Positions 26,451 to 35,693 are shown, numbered from the stretch's first letter. The stretch: 64,000 nt of DNA from Arthrobacter sp. N199823 (GCF_002929705.1 NZ_PJIN01000005.1:1-64000); one strand, 5' to 3'. Made by a program: numbers and translations. Notes: a model not told the origin generated them from the sequence alone.

Positions 26451-27848
26451 ATGACCATCACAGAAAACGCCCATCCACCCATCTCTTCGCCTCGGCGATC
26501 CTTCGCACCAAGGGGCCCCGCCTCTCGAGCCCCTGCTCTGCGAGCCACCGCACTGACAGGCCTGGCGCTGGCCGCAACTCTGGCCCTGGTTTCCTGCGGC
26601 GGGGCCCCTAGCACTTCCGGAGCCCCTGGGACCGCCGGTACCGAGGGCACCAACCCGTCCGCCAGCCACGCAGCGTCTGCGGATGACCACGAGGGTACTG
26701 AAGCTGAGTCCGCCCAGCCACGGCTGGTGATCACGCACGACGGCGGCATGACCGTTTTGGACACCGGCACCGGTCAGTCCGTGGCTAATGTGGACCTAAA
26801 GGGATTCAACCGTGTCAATCCTGCTGGCGACGGCCGGCATGTTCTGGTCTCCACCACGGGCGGGTTCCAGGTCCTGGACGCGGGCAGCTGGTCCGAACCA
26901 CACGGCGAACACCATCACTACTTCACCGGAACCCCGGCCCTGGAAGAACTGAAATTTCCGGCAACCACCCCCGGTCACGCTGTTAACCATGGCGGCGTGA
27001 CCGCCTTGTTTGACGACGGCACCGGCACTGTCAATACCTTTACCCCCTCTGAGCTGGGCGGCGATTCACTACCTCCCACTCAGGAGTACAAGACAAGCGC
27101 CGCCCATCATGGCGTTGCCGTGCAATTGGCCAACTCTCAGATGCTGATTACAGAAGGAACCAGCGAGAGCCGCAACGGTGCGAAACTGCTGGCGGCACCG
27201 GATGCCAAGGGCGCCCGAGCCGTTTTGGCGGAAAGCTCAGATTGCCCCGGCGTCCACGGCGAGGCAACCGCCAAGGGCGAGGCTCTGGTCCTTGGCTGCG
27301 AAGACGGTCTACTGCTGATCAAGGATGCCACGTTCACCAAGATTGCCTCCCCGGACGCCTATGGCCGCATTGGCAATCAAGCAGGCAGCGACGCCTCCAC
27401 AGTAGTTCTGGGCGACTACAAGAAGGACAAGAACGCTGAGCTGGAGCGCCCCAAGACGTTCTCACTGACAGATACGGCTACCGGAAAGCTCACGCTGGTG
27501 CCGATCGACTACTCCTATTCATTCCGTTCACTGGCCCGCGGAGGTGACGGAGCGGCGTTAATGCTCGGCACCGACGGCAAACTACACATCTACAACCCTG
27601 ACACTGGCAAGGAGAGCGCAGCCGTGGACATCGTGGCCCCCTGGGAGGAACCGCTGGATTGGCAGCAACCCCGTCCAGCGATCTTCGCGGATGGAACCGT
27701 GGCCTACGTGAGTGACCCGGCAAAAAAGCTGGTCCACACCGTGGATCTAGCGTCGGCCAAGGTGAGCGCAAGCTACCCGCTGGATCATATCCCCAACGAA
27801 ATCACGGGCGTCTCCGGCGAGGCAGGCGCTGCTCACGCAGCCCACTAG
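26451..27848 (+). CDS. aztD: AztD-like zinc metallochaperone lipoprotein, copy 1
   Basis: A 465-residue exported lipoprotein: basic N-terminus, hydrophobic stretch and lipobox LVSC near residue 46. A Ser/Thr/Gly-rich linker containing SADDHEG follows, then a beta-propeller-like body. A His cluster HGEHHHY lies near residue 151 and another, GHAVNHGG, shortly after. It matches the AztD family, whose members carry zinc to the AztC binding protein. Unusually it is a separate transcription unit with its own Zur-like promoter, while a second aztD lies inside the aztB operon. A hairpin at 27876-27919 ends it. Confidence 0.82.
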   Translation: MTITENAHPPISSPRRSFAPRGPASRAPALRATALTGLALAATLALVSCGGAPSTSGAPGTAGTEGTNPSASHAASADDHEGTEAESAQPRLVITHDGGMTVLDTGTGQSVANVDLKGFNRVNPAGDGRHVLVSTTGGFQVLDAGSWSEPHGEHHHYFTGTPALEELKFPATTPGHAVNHGGVTALFDDGTGTVNTFTPSELGGDSLPPTQEYKTSAAHHGVAVQLANSQMLITEGTSESRNGAKLLAAPDAKGARAVLAESSDCPGVHGEATAKGEALVLGCEDGLLLIKDATFTKIASPDAYGRIGNQAGSDASTVVLGDYKKDKNAELERPKTFSLTDTATGKLTLVPIDYSYSFRSLARGGDGAALMLGTDGKLHIYNPDTGKESAAVDIVAPWEEPLDWQQPRPAIFADGTVAYVSDPAKKLVHTVDLASAKVSASYPLDHIPNEITGVSGEAGAAHAAH

Positions 27849-27875
27849 CCCAGCGCGCCCAACCGTTTGATCCTC

Positions 27876-27919
27876 GGTCCGGGCTTCACTATCCGCCAGC
27901 GGTTAGTGAAGCCCGGACC
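27876..27919. terminator. Bidirectional hairpin between aztD copy 1 and aztA
   Basis: GGTCCGGGCTTCACTA (27876-27891) pairs perfectly with 27904-27919 around a 12-base loop, in the gap between convergent genes. Confidence 0.75.
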
Positions 27920-27952
27920 AGCTGTTTCAAGAACAGCCTCACTCCACCAGCA

Positions 27953-28630
27953 TTACGCCACCGATACCGCTCCGGTTGCCGCTGCTGTCGCCGTATCCGT
28001 ATCCGCCACAACGCATCCCTGGGCGAGCGTCAGGATGCGTCCAGCCTGAGCAGCATCAGCAGTGCTGTGCGTGGCTTCAATAACCGTGACACCACGAGCA
28101 ACCTCATGGGCGATCAGATCCCGAATTTGCGCCTGCGTTTGAGCATCCACGCCAGCGGTAGGTTCATCCAACACCAGCAGCGCCGAACCCTGGACCAGCC
28201 CTTGAGCCAACAGCACCCGTTGGCGCTGACCACCGGAAAGTTCGCCCAGCTGGCGGCGAGCAATATCGGCCAACCCCAATGCTTCCAGAGTTCGATCCAC
28301 CGTTGCCCGCTCCCCTGCCCCCAACCTGCTCAGCCATCCGCGGTTACCCCAACAACCCATGGCCACAGCCTGCCGAACGGTGAGCGGCAGCGTTTCCGGC
28401 GCCGCGCTACGCTGCAGCACCAACGCCGGACGCACCCCTGGCATCACACGAATCTCGCCCCTTGCCGGACTAAGGATTCCGGCAACCAACCCCAGCAGGG
28501 TCGACTTCCCCGATCCATTGGCACCCTGAATCGCCGTCAGCGTTCCAGCCTCGAGACTGAAATTCATCCTGTCAATAACGGCACGATTCCCATAGGCGAA
28601 AGCAACATCCCGCAGACTGATCCCACTCAT
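27953..28630 (-). CDS. aztA: Zinc ABC transporter ATP-binding protein
   Basis: A 225-residue ABC ATPase with Walker A GANGSGKST, signature ELSGGQRQR, Walker B LLVLDEPTAG and the H-loop EATHST. It energises uptake by the permease encoded divergently at 28681. The frame is open to 28663, but ATG 28630 follows AAGGGAAG and the extra codons would cover the Zur-like operator. It is divergent from aztB, sharing one operator. Confidence 0.9.
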   Translation of the reverse strand: MSGISLRDVAFAYGNRAVIDRMNFSLEAGTLTAIQGANGSGKSTLLGLVAGILSPARGEIRVMPGVRPALVLQRSAAPETLPLTVRQAVAMGCWGNRGWLSRLGAGERATVDRTLEALGLADIARRQLGELSGGQRQRVLLAQGLVQGSALLVLDEPTAGVDAQTQAQIRDLIAHEVARGVTVIEATHSTADAAQAGRILTLAQGCVVADTDTATAAATGAVSVA

Positions 28631-28646
28631 AACACTTCCCTTACAA

Positions 28647-28674
28647 TTGATAATGATTCTCATTATAGTATGCT
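28647..28674. promoter_or_regulatory. Divergent aztA/aztB promoter with Zur-like box
   Basis: The box TGATAATGATTCTCATTAT (28648-28666) is identical over 18 bases to that at 26417. Plus strand: TTGATA (28647-28652), 16 bases, TATGCT (28669-28674), six bases, ATG 28681, so aztB mRNA is probably leaderless. Minus strand: a consensus TATAAT (28667-28662) lies inside the box and would drive aztA with a ~25-base leader carrying AAGGGAAG. One site can therefore shut both promoters. Confidence 0.78.
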
Positions 28675-28680
28675 GATTGA

Positions 28681-29550
28681 ATGCACTGGCTCCTTGACCC
28701 CTTCACCATTTCCTTTGTCCAACGTGCCGCCCTCGGCGGATTCGCGGTGGCCCTGCTGTGCGCCATCGTCGGAACTTGGGTGGTGCTGCGAGGCATGGCC
28801 TTCATCGGCGACGCCATGTCCCACGGCATGCTCCCGGGCATCGCCATCGCCGTGCTCCTGGGCATCAACCCCGTCATCGGGGCAGCGGTCAGCGCGTCAG
28901 CCATGGCGTTTGGAATCTCGGCTATGTCCCGTCAACGGCGCCTATCCCACGACACCTCCATTGGCTTGCTCTTCGTGGGCATGCTGGCGGCAGGCGTCAT
29001 CATCATTTCTCGCTCACGATCCTTCGCCGTAGACCTGACAGGCATCCTTTTCGGCGACGTTCTGGCCGTCACCTGGCCGGACATCTGGCTCTTGTGCGGC
29101 GTATTGGTTGGTACGGCCGTGATCGCCACGGTTTTTCACCGCCCCTTCGCTGCCCTAACTTTCGACGCGCGGAAAGCCGTCACCTTGGGCATGCGTCCCG
29201 GGCTGGCTACCACTGTCCTCTTACTTCTGGTCACCGCAGCCATGGCCAGTTCTTTTCAAGTGGTGGGCACACTGCTGGTCTTTGGCTTGCTTATTGCCCC
29301 ACCGGCCGCCGCGCTGCCGTGGGCCAAATCCATTCCAGCCATCATGACTATCGCCGCAGTCCTTGGCTGCGTTGCTGTCGCCGCCGGGCTCCTCATCTCT
29401 TGGCACGCGCGGACTGCCGCCGGCGCAACTATCGCCGCGACCGCCGTCGCACTGTTCTTTGCATCCAGCATTCTAGCCTCCAGCGTCCATGCCTCCGGCT
29501 CGGCCCAAGCTGCGCGGCCATTCCTGCACCGAAAGGCACTCTCCGCATGA
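28681..29550 (+). CDS. aztB: Zinc ABC transporter permease
   Basis: A 289-residue ABC-3/ZnuB-like permease with about eight membrane segments and the family signature VVLRGMAFIGDAMSHGMLPG near the N-terminus. It begins right after its -10 element, without a ribosome-binding site. Its stop overlaps the next start (ATGA), giving an operon aztB-aztD-aztC. Confidence 0.92.
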   Translation: MHWLLDPFTISFVQRAALGGFAVALLCAIVGTWVVLRGMAFIGDAMSHGMLPGIAIAVLLGINPVIGAAVSASAMAFGISAMSRQRRLSHDTSIGLLFVGMLAAGVIIISRSRSFAVDLTGILFGDVLAVTWPDIWLLCGVLVGTAVIATVFHRPFAALTFDARKAVTLGMRPGLATTVLLLLVTAAMASSFQVVGTLLVFGLLIAPPAAALPWAKSIPAIMTIAAVLGCVAVAAGLLISWHARTAAGATIAATAVALFFASSILASSVHASGSAQAARPFLHRKALSA

Positions 29551-30788
29551 CCTTCCACAAAACCAGACGAACCCTCACCACCGTTTTGGCCCTGACATCA
29601 CTGGTGACATTGGCCGCCTGCGCCAGCACACCCAACGCTGCCCCAGAACCGGATAGCAGCGCTGTTCCACACGGCTTCGTTGCCGGCGCCACCGAGGCAG
29701 ATGAAGCGCAAATCCGATTGACCTACCTGTCGGCCGATTCGGGGACCATCACCATGATCGATCCGCTCACCGGCGAGGAAGGATTTAGCACCGCTGTCCC
29801 GGGCGCCACTTCCTTGAGCCACGACGGCAGGTACATCTTTGTCCGCACCACACCCAACGCACCCCTGAAGATGATTGACACCGGGGTCTGGACCCGCGCA
29901 CATGGCGATCACAGCCACTTCTACTCCTCCCCTGCGCACACCGTGGAGACCGATTCGCGCCTACCATCGGGCACCGCCATAGGGGACGGCAACAAGGTGG
30001 CCATCTTCGATGAAAGCACGGGAACCACCTCGATCCTGCTGCGGGAAGCACTGGACAAAGGGGAGGTCCACGTAGCACTGAGCATTCCGGGGACCCCGCA
30101 CACCGGGCTGGCTGTCCCGTACAAGGGCCACGTGTTGATCACGAGCGCCCCGGACAGCGATAAACTCCCCACCGCAGTTTGGGCCGTTGGTGCTGCTGAT
30201 GCTTCTGGCTCTCTGGAGTCTCTCCCGAATGCTGAGTGCCCAGCATTGCGTGGCCATGCCATCACCAGTTACGGCGTACTCTTCGGCTGCAGCGACGGTG
30301 TACTGATGGTCAGCGACGACGCCGGCACTCTCACGGCTGCCAAGATTCCCTACCCCAGCGCGAACCCCGGCCAGCGCATCGAATCTTTTGAGCACAGGCC
30401 TGGATCCAGTGAACTGACGTCCTTGGCGGGAACGGCTGGGTTGTGGCATCTTGACGCGGCTGCCCAGAAAATCCAGTTCATCAAGAGCCCCGAGCCACTG
30501 CTTGCCTCGACCACAGCCGGCAACGGCACCCCCGCTCTGGCCGTTGGCACGAGCGGCACGGTGTACGCCTTCGATACCGAGACCCTCGCTGTAGAAGCGC
30601 AAAAGCAGCTCCTACCGGCCGCGAAAACGGGCCAGACGCCGTCGCTCGTGGTGGACAACAACCGCGCATACCTGAGCCACCCCAGCACAACAAAAATCCT
30701 CGAACTCGATTACCGCGACCAACTACGCGTGGCCCGTACCTTCACCACCGCTGGAACGCCGGCGCAACTTGTGGAGACCGGGCTGTGA
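29547..30788 (+). CDS. aztD: AztD-like zinc metallochaperone lipoprotein, copy 2
   Basis: A 413-residue lipoprotein (lipobox LAAC near residue 24) with the same beta-propeller-like layout as the gene at 26451, including HGDHSHFY near residue 119 in place of HGEHHHY. I start it at ATG 29547, overlapping aztB by four bases, because the longer open frame to 28758 only runs antiparallel-free through aztB in another frame. It overlaps aztC by GTGA. It lacks the long acidic/His linker seen in copy 1, suggesting diverged affinity or partner. Confidence 0.82.
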   Translation: MTFHKTRRTLTTVLALTSLVTLAACASTPNAAPEPDSSAVPHGFVAGATEADEAQIRLTYLSADSGTITMIDPLTGEEGFSTAVPGATSLSHDGRYIFVRTTPNAPLKMIDTGVWTRAHGDHSHFYSSPAHTVETDSRLPSGTAIGDGNKVAIFDESTGTTSILLREALDKGEVHVALSIPGTPHTGLAVPYKGHVLITSAPDSDKLPTAVWAVGAADASGSLESLPNAECPALRGHAITSYGVLFGCSDGVLMVSDDAGTLTAAKIPYPSANPGQRIESFEHRPGSSELTSLAGTAGLWHLDAAAQKIQFIKSPEPLLASTTAGNGTPALAVGTSGTVYAFDTETLAVEAQKQLLPAAKTGQTPSLVVDNNRAYLSHPSTTKILELDYRDQLRVARTFTTAGTPAQLVETGL

Positions 30789-31756
30789 GGGGCCTACGCA
30801 GGCAAGGCAAGACCATGAGTGGAAAAGCCAAGATTGCTGTGGCGGCGCTCCTGATTGCCGCCGCGGGTGTGCTTCCCGCCTGCTCAGCCACCAATTCGGG
30901 TAGCGACATAACTGGTAGCGGCAAGGCCACCATCATGGTGACGACGAATATTCTGGGCGACATCACGCGCAACATTGTCGGCGACACGGCCGACGTCGTG
31001 GTTCTCATGGAGGCGAACGCCGACCCGCATTCTTTTGGGGTTTCCGCGTATCAGGCGGGCCAAATGGAGCAGGCTGAGCTGATTGTTTTCAATGGTCTGG
31101 GGTTGGAGGAAGCGGTCCTCAATCACGTCTCCTCAGCCGAAAAGCAGGGAGTTCCGGTCCTGGAAGTGGGCGCTGCGATCGAGCCGCTGTCGCATCAGAG
31201 TGCAGTCGCGAATGGCACGATCGATCCGCACTTTTGGACGGATCCGCAGCGCATCCTCACAGCCATTACGGTGATTGAGGAGGCCGTGGCCCAACACGTG
31301 GGCGTAGCTAACCCCGAGGCACTGCACAGCAATGCCGCCAACTATCGCGCCGAGGTGGGCGAGCTGGATGCCTGGATGGCTGCAGAATTTGCCGCTGTGC
31401 CAATTGATCGACGCAAAATCGTCACTAACCACCATGTGTTTGGCTACTTGGCGGACCGTTTCGATCTAACGGTAGTGGGTGCTGTCATGCCCAGTGGCAC
31501 CACGTTGGCCGCACCCAGCGCCGCCGATCTCAGCGCCCTTTCCACCACCATTCGCGAGGCCGGCGTCCCCGCCATTTTTGCTGACACGTCCCAGCCTGAA
31601 AAGCTCGCGGAGGTCTTGGCCCAGGAGGCAAAAGTAAAGGTGGAGATCGTTCCGCTGTTTTCCGAATCCCTCAGTGCCCCGGGAGAGGGCGCCGGGAGCT
31701 ATATCGAAATGATGCGAACCAACACCACGCGTATGACCACCGCGTTGGCGCGATAA
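30785..31756 (+). CDS. aztC: Zinc ABC transporter substrate-binding lipoprotein
   Basis: A 323-residue cluster A-I (ZnuA/AztC-like) binding protein. The metal ligands are visible: His in ADPHSFG, His in IDPHFWTD, His in TNHHVFGYL and Asp in FADTSQPE. The lipobox is LPAC. The His-rich loop of ZnuA is missing, as expected for AztC, which obtains zinc from AztD. It starts at GTG 30785 coupled to aztD copy 2; ATG 30815 behind AAGGCAAG is an alternative. Confidence 0.9.
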   Translation: MRGLRRQGKTMSGKAKIAVAALLIAAAGVLPACSATNSGSDITGSGKATIMVTTNILGDITRNIVGDTADVVVLMEANADPHSFGVSAYQAGQMEQAELIVFNGLGLEEAVLNHVSSAEKQGVPVLEVGAAIEPLSHQSAVANGTIDPHFWTDPQRILTAITVIEEAVAQHVGVANPEALHSNAANYRAEVGELDAWMAAEFAAVPIDRRKIVTNHHVFGYLADRFDLTVVGAVMPSGTTLAAPSAADLSALSTTIREAGVPAIFADTSQPEKLAEVLAQEAKVKVEIVPLFSESLSAPGEGAGSYIEMMRTNTTRMTTALAR

Positions 31757-31897
31757 TTCCGGGCACCGCGTGGCGCGCCGGGGACGCGACTGGAGACCGT
31801 CCGGGGCTCGCACAGGACCCGTATCTGGGCCCTGTACCTGTGGACAGTCCCCAGCGCGCCCAAGGAATCATTCAGCTTGGGCCGGTAGGCTAGTGGG
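31757..31897 (+). promoter_or_regulatory. aztC-tmk gap with putative leaderless tmk promoter
   Basis: TAGGCT (31886-31891) is followed by six bases and then GTG 31898, fitting a leaderless -10. A weak inverted repeat ACAGGACCC...GGGCCCTGT (31812-31835) may end the azt operon. No convincing -35. Confidence 0.4.
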
Positions 31898-32575
31898 GTG
31901 ACTGATTCCCCCGCTCTTTCTGCCCCCACACCCGGCCTTTTCATTGCGTTTGAGGGCGGCGACGGCGCCGGAAAATCCACTCAGGCCGCGTTGTTGGCTC
32001 AGGCCCTGTCCGACGCCGGCCGCACGGTTTTGCGGACCCGTGAGCCAGGCGGAACTCCCGTAGGCGAAAAGCTACGCTCCTTGGTCTTGGACCATGGTCA
32101 GGGTGAGATTGACGCCAGAACCGAGGCGCTCATTTTTGCCGCCGCCCGGGCAGCCCACGCCTCCCAGGTCATCGCCCCGGCAGTGGCCCGCGGTGACATT
32201 GTCATCAGCGACAGGTACGCGGATTCATCCATCGCCTATCAAGGTGTGGGCCGGGGCCTGGGCACCTCAGCCATCGAGACACTCAATGACTGGGCCACCG
32301 GCAGCTTGTGGCCGGACCTAACGGTTTTGCTGGATGTCTCCCCCGCTGCCGGCCGGGAACGCCGCACGGCAGGAGATGCCGCAGAAGACAGGATGGAATC
32401 CGAACCCGATGGCTTCCACACTGCCATCCGCGCCGCCTTCCTAGACCGGGCCGCGGCCACACCAGAGCGCTACCTGGTGCTGCCTGCCGACGGCGACATT
32501 GCCACCTTGGCCAGCTCCATTGCCGCTCGTGTCACTGCCCTGGTGGCGGGGCTTTCCGATCAGGACCGTCCATGA
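31898..32575 (+). CDS. tmk: Thymidylate kinase
   Basis: A 225-residue dTMP kinase making dTDP. It has P-loop FEGGDGAGKST, the DR-type motif RTREPGGTPVG, and SDRYADSSIAYQG in the lid/substrate region. The start is GTG. It overlaps holB by ATGA, giving tmk-holB-peptidase, with the first two in their usual actinobacterial order. Confidence 0.95.
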   Translation: MTDSPALSAPTPGLFIAFEGGDGAGKSTQAALLAQALSDAGRTVLRTREPGGTPVGEKLRSLVLDHGQGEIDARTEALIFAAARAAHASQVIAPAVARGDIVISDRYADSSIAYQGVGRGLGTSAIETLNDWATGSLWPDLTVLLDVSPAAGRERRTAGDAAEDRMESEPDGFHTAIRAAFLDRAAATPERYLVLPADGDIATLASSIAARVTALVAGLSDQDRP

Positions 32576-33741
32576 GCGTCTGGGTTGACCTCCAAGGTCA
32601 GGAATCCGTGGTGGCGCAGCTGCGGCGCGCCGCCCAGTCCGGCAGCCCCACGCATGCATGGCTACTGACGGGCCCACCCGGCTCTGGCCGCTCCAACGCA
32701 GCACTGGCGTTTGCGGCTGCGCTGGTGTGTGAACAAAGCGAACTCAACGCCCGTGGCTGCGGCGTGTGCAAGGCCTGCCACACCACCCTGGGCGGAACCA
32801 ACGCCGATGTCACGTTCATTGCCACCGAAAAAACCACCATCTCCATCGATGAGGCACGGTCACTGGTCCGTAAGGCGCACGACAGCCCTTCCTCCGCCCG
32901 CTGGCGCGTCATGATTGTGGGCGACGCCGACCGCATGGCGGAGCGCACTACCAACGTCCTCCTCAAGGCCATCGAAGAGCCGCCGCCGCGCACTATCTGG
33001 ATCTTGTGCGCCCCGAGCCCTGCCGATGTCCTGGTCACCATCCGTTCCCGCTGCCGCACGCTAACCCTGCGCCTGCCCCCTGTGGAAGACGTGGCCGCGC
33101 TGCTGGTGCGCCGCGATGGGATCGAGCCTGGGCTGGCGCTGCTCGCCGCCCGCGCAGCGCAAAGCCACATTGGCATTGCGCGCCGCCTCGCCAAGGATCC
33201 CGGCGCCCGCGAACGCCGCAACACCACTGTCCGGCTGCCCCTGAATCTGCGCGATGTCACCACGGCCGTCATGGCCGCCGCGTCGCTGCTGGCCCTTGCC
33301 CAGGAGGAGGCCGCCTCCTCCAATGAAGAGCGCGACGCCGTCGAAAAGACCTCGCTGCTACGGAACCTGGGCGCACCCCAGACCGGGACGCTTCCGCCAC
33401 CCATGCGCGCTCAAGTTCGGGCCTTGGAAGAGGACCAGAAACGGCGCGCCAAGCGCTCGGTGACGGACCATCTTGACCGGGCCCTGACGGATCTCCTCTC
33501 CTTTTACCGTGATGTGCTGGTACTTCAGCTCGACGCGCGAGGAGGCGACGGCGTCGAACCTGCCGGGGTGGATCTGGTCAACGAGACCCTGCGCGGGGAG
33601 CTGAGCGAATTTGCCCGTGGCTCGCGCGCCGAAGCCACCTTGGTCCGCCTTGATGCGATTAATGCCGTGCGCCACCGCCTCACCACAACCAATGTTGCCC
33701 CGCTGCTGGCTCTTGAAGCCATGGCAGTCAGCCTGCTCTAA
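32572..33741 (+). CDS. holB: DNA polymerase III delta' subunit
   Basis: A 389-residue clamp-loader subunit. It has P-loop-like GPPGSGRSN, the zinc-module CGVCKACH with an upstream cysteine, and SRC in TIRSRCRTL. The frame is open further upstream (32308) but that stretch is out-of-frame tmk. ATG 32572, overlapping the tmk stop, starts MSVWVDLQGQE as in the family. The peptidase gene follows after 3 bases. Confidence 0.93.
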   Translation: MSVWVDLQGQESVVAQLRRAAQSGSPTHAWLLTGPPGSGRSNAALAFAAALVCEQSELNARGCGVCKACHTTLGGTNADVTFIATEKTTISIDEARSLVRKAHDSPSSARWRVMIVGDADRMAERTTNVLLKAIEEPPPRTIWILCAPSPADVLVTIRSRCRTLTLRLPPVEDVAALLVRRDGIEPGLALLAARAAQSHIGIARRLAKDPGARERRNTTVRLPLNLRDVTTAVMAAASLLALAQEEAASSNEERDAVEKTSLLRNLGAPQTGTLPPPMRAQVRALEEDQKRRAKRSVTDHLDRALTDLLSFYRDVLVLQLDARGGDGVEPAGVDLVNETLRGELSEFARGSRAEATLVRLDAINAVRHRLTTTNVAPLLALEAMAVSLL

Positions 33742-33744
33742 GCC

Positions 33745-35313
33745 ATGAAGGATTTGTTGATGACTGCCCCGAATGTACGACGGCGCCACCGCCACTTCCT
33801 CAGCCTGCCCCTCACCGCTGCCGTGGTTGCGCTGGGCCTGATGCTGGGATCGTGCTCGGTACTTGCTCCCGAACAACCGCAAGTCAGCTCGGCAGACGCG
33901 CAGGTGGTAGGTGACGTGCCGGAGAACCTGAAGGATTTCTACACTCAGCCGGTGGCGTGGAGCTCGTGCAACGGCGGTTTCCAGTGCGCCGATGTTGAGG
34001 TGCCCCTTGACTATTCAGCTCCTGAGAAGGCATCCATCAAACTGTCCGCGATTCGCCTGCCAGCCACAGGAAAACGCCAGGGTGCCATGCTGATCAACCC
34101 CGGGGGTCCGGGCGGTTCCGGCGTCAATATGGTCAAAGACGGGGCAAAGAGCTACTTCTCAGAAAAGTTGCGGGGAGCTTACGACGTGGTTGGTTTTGAC
34201 CCGCGCGGTGTGCAGCGTTCCGCGCCCGTGAAGTGCCTTGACGATGCACAAATGGATGCCGCTCGCCAGATGGTCTTTGACGACTCCACAGACGCCGGCC
34301 TGGCCGCTGCTGAGGCTGAGGGAAAACGTCAAGCTGAGCTATGCAAAGCCAACTCCGGTCCGTCGTTGCCCTTTGTGGACACCGTCAGCTCTGCCCGTGA
34401 CATGGACATTTTGCGTGCCGTGGTGGGTGATTCGAAACTGAACTACATGGGCTTCTCCTATGGCACCAAGCTGGGCGCCACCTATGCCGGGCTATTCCCG
34501 GAGAAGGTGGGTAAATTCTCGCTCGATGGCGCCATGGACCCGTCACTGGACATCGATCAGGTCTCCATGGGTCAAGCAGTGGGCTTTGAAAACGCTTTAC
34601 GCGCCTGGGCTGCCAATTGCTTGGCGGGCTCCGATTGTCCCGTGTCAGGAACAGTGGATGAGGCCATGGCCCAAATCCGTGAACTGAATGACGTCTACAC
34701 GGACACACCCCAGGGAACCCCTGAGGGCCGCGTAGTGAATGGAACGGAGTTCACCGGCGCACTTGCTTTTGGCATGTATTCCACTGACCTTTGGGCTCCT
34801 CTGTCCGGGGCCTTGAAGCAGGCGTTTGCCGGAGATGCCTCAGGCATGCTGATGTTGGCGGACTTCTCCGCCGACAGAGACTCTGACGGTAAGTACAATT
34901 CGAACACAGCCGCGGCATTTACGGCGATCAATTGCCTGGACTACCCCATGAACTCAGATATGGCCCACATGGATCAACAGGCCGAGCTCCTGCGCAAGGC
35001 CGCCCCCACGTTTGGGGACCTGTTGTCCTACTCGGGCATGAGCTGCAAGTTCTGGCCGTACAAGGCAACCGGTAAGCCGGCAGCCATTTCTGCTGAAGGC
35101 GCCGGCCCCATCCTAGTAGTTGGCACCACGGGCGATCCGGCAACCCCGTACGCCTGGGCCGAGGCCTTGGCTAAGCAGCTTGATTCCGGCGTTTTGGTCA
35201 CGTGGAAGGGCGAAGGCCACACCGCCTACGGCCGCTCCAACGCATGCCTGACATCTGTGGTGGATAACTACTTTGTGGACGGAAAGGTGCCCGCCGCGGG
35301 CACCAGCTGCTAG
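33745..35313 (+). CDS. Secreted lipoprotein alpha/beta-hydrolase (S33 tripeptidyl aminopeptidase type)
   Basis: A 522-residue exported lipoprotein (lipobox LGSC near residue 36). The alpha/beta-hydrolase fold shows oxyanion-region NPGGPGGSG, VVGFDPRGV, nucleophile GFSYG (Ser ~237), Asp in TTGDPATPY (~462) and His in GEGHTAYG (~492). The last two lie in the TAP-like C-terminal domain, which ends with paired cysteines. Such enzymes remove N-terminal tripeptides. It is coupled to holB by a 3-base gap, a common Micrococcaceae arrangement without obvious functional link. Confidence 0.9.
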   Translation: MKDLLMTAPNVRRRHRHFLSLPLTAAVVALGLMLGSCSVLAPEQPQVSSADAQVVGDVPENLKDFYTQPVAWSSCNGGFQCADVEVPLDYSAPEKASIKLSAIRLPATGKRQGAMLINPGGPGGSGVNMVKDGAKSYFSEKLRGAYDVVGFDPRGVQRSAPVKCLDDAQMDAARQMVFDDSTDAGLAAAEAEGKRQAELCKANSGPSLPFVDTVSSARDMDILRAVVGDSKLNYMGFSYGTKLGATYAGLFPEKVGKFSLDGAMDPSLDIDQVSMGQAVGFENALRAWAANCLAGSDCPVSGTVDEAMAQIRELNDVYTDTPQGTPEGRVVNGTEFTGALAFGMYSTDLWAPLSGALKQAFAGDASGMLMLADFSADRDSDGKYNSNTAAAFTAINCLDYPMNSDMAHMDQQAELLRKAAPTFGDLLSYSGMSCKFWPYKATGKPAAISAEGAGPILVVGTTGDPATPYAWAEALAKQLDSGVLVTWKGEGHTAYGRSNACLTSVVDNYFVDGKVPAAGTSC

Positions 35314-35462
35314 CAATCAGGCCGTGACTGCGCTTATTGCGGGGTTTTTGGGATGTTCCGGGGAGCCGCCAGCAAGGGCCGATTTTGTACATCGGCCCCG
35401 AACATATTAGAGTGGTTTCTTGTGTTCGGTACTTGATCCCGCAAGGGGCCAGATCAGCACAG

Positions 35463-35538
35463 GCCTCCATAGCTCAGTTGGTAGAGCGTTTCACTCGTAA
35501 TGAAAAGGTCAACAGTTCGATTCTGTTTGGAGGCTCCA
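35463..35538 (+). tRNA. tRNA-Thr (anticodon CGT), CCA encoded
   Basis: Acceptor GCCTCCA/TGGAGGC, D-arm GCTC...GAGC, anticodon arm TTTCA-CTCGTAA-TGAAA with CGT at the wobble-to-third positions, T-arm AACAG-TTCGATT-CTGTT. The discriminator T is followed by an encoded CCA, giving 76 nt. Confidence 0.97.
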
Positions 35539-35540
35539 CT

Positions 35541-35566
35541 AAAACCCCGCCACGGCGGGGTTTTTT
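35541..35566 (+). terminator. Terminator of tRNA-Thr
   Basis: AAAACCCCGCC and GGCGGGG followed by six T (35561-35566), directly after the tRNA 3' end. Confidence 0.9.
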
Positions 35567-35629
35567 GGTTAAGTTGACCGCCAAACCCCCAGTTGATGCA
35601 CCGTGGCCGGGCAAATTCAAAGCCGGCTT

Positions 35630-35693
35630 GAATCGATCCGTGAGCTTTGGTCGTTTAGGGAGCCCTAAACGACCAAAGCTCACGGATCGATTC
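35630..35693. repeat. Perfect 31-bp inverted repeat with 2-base gap
   Basis: Bases 35630-35660 (starting GAATCGATCCGTGAGC) are the exact complement of 35663-35693, separated only by AG. No T-run follows on either side. It lies between the tRNA-Thr terminator and the truncated LtrA gene, where no further terminator is needed on the plus strand. Confidence 0.9.

Noticed and set aside
28758-29546. Long 5' extension of the second aztD frame
   Set aside because: It overlaps the aztB permease in another frame and is His/Arg-rich. The ATG at 29547 gives a clean lipoprotein signal peptide and an ATGA overlap.
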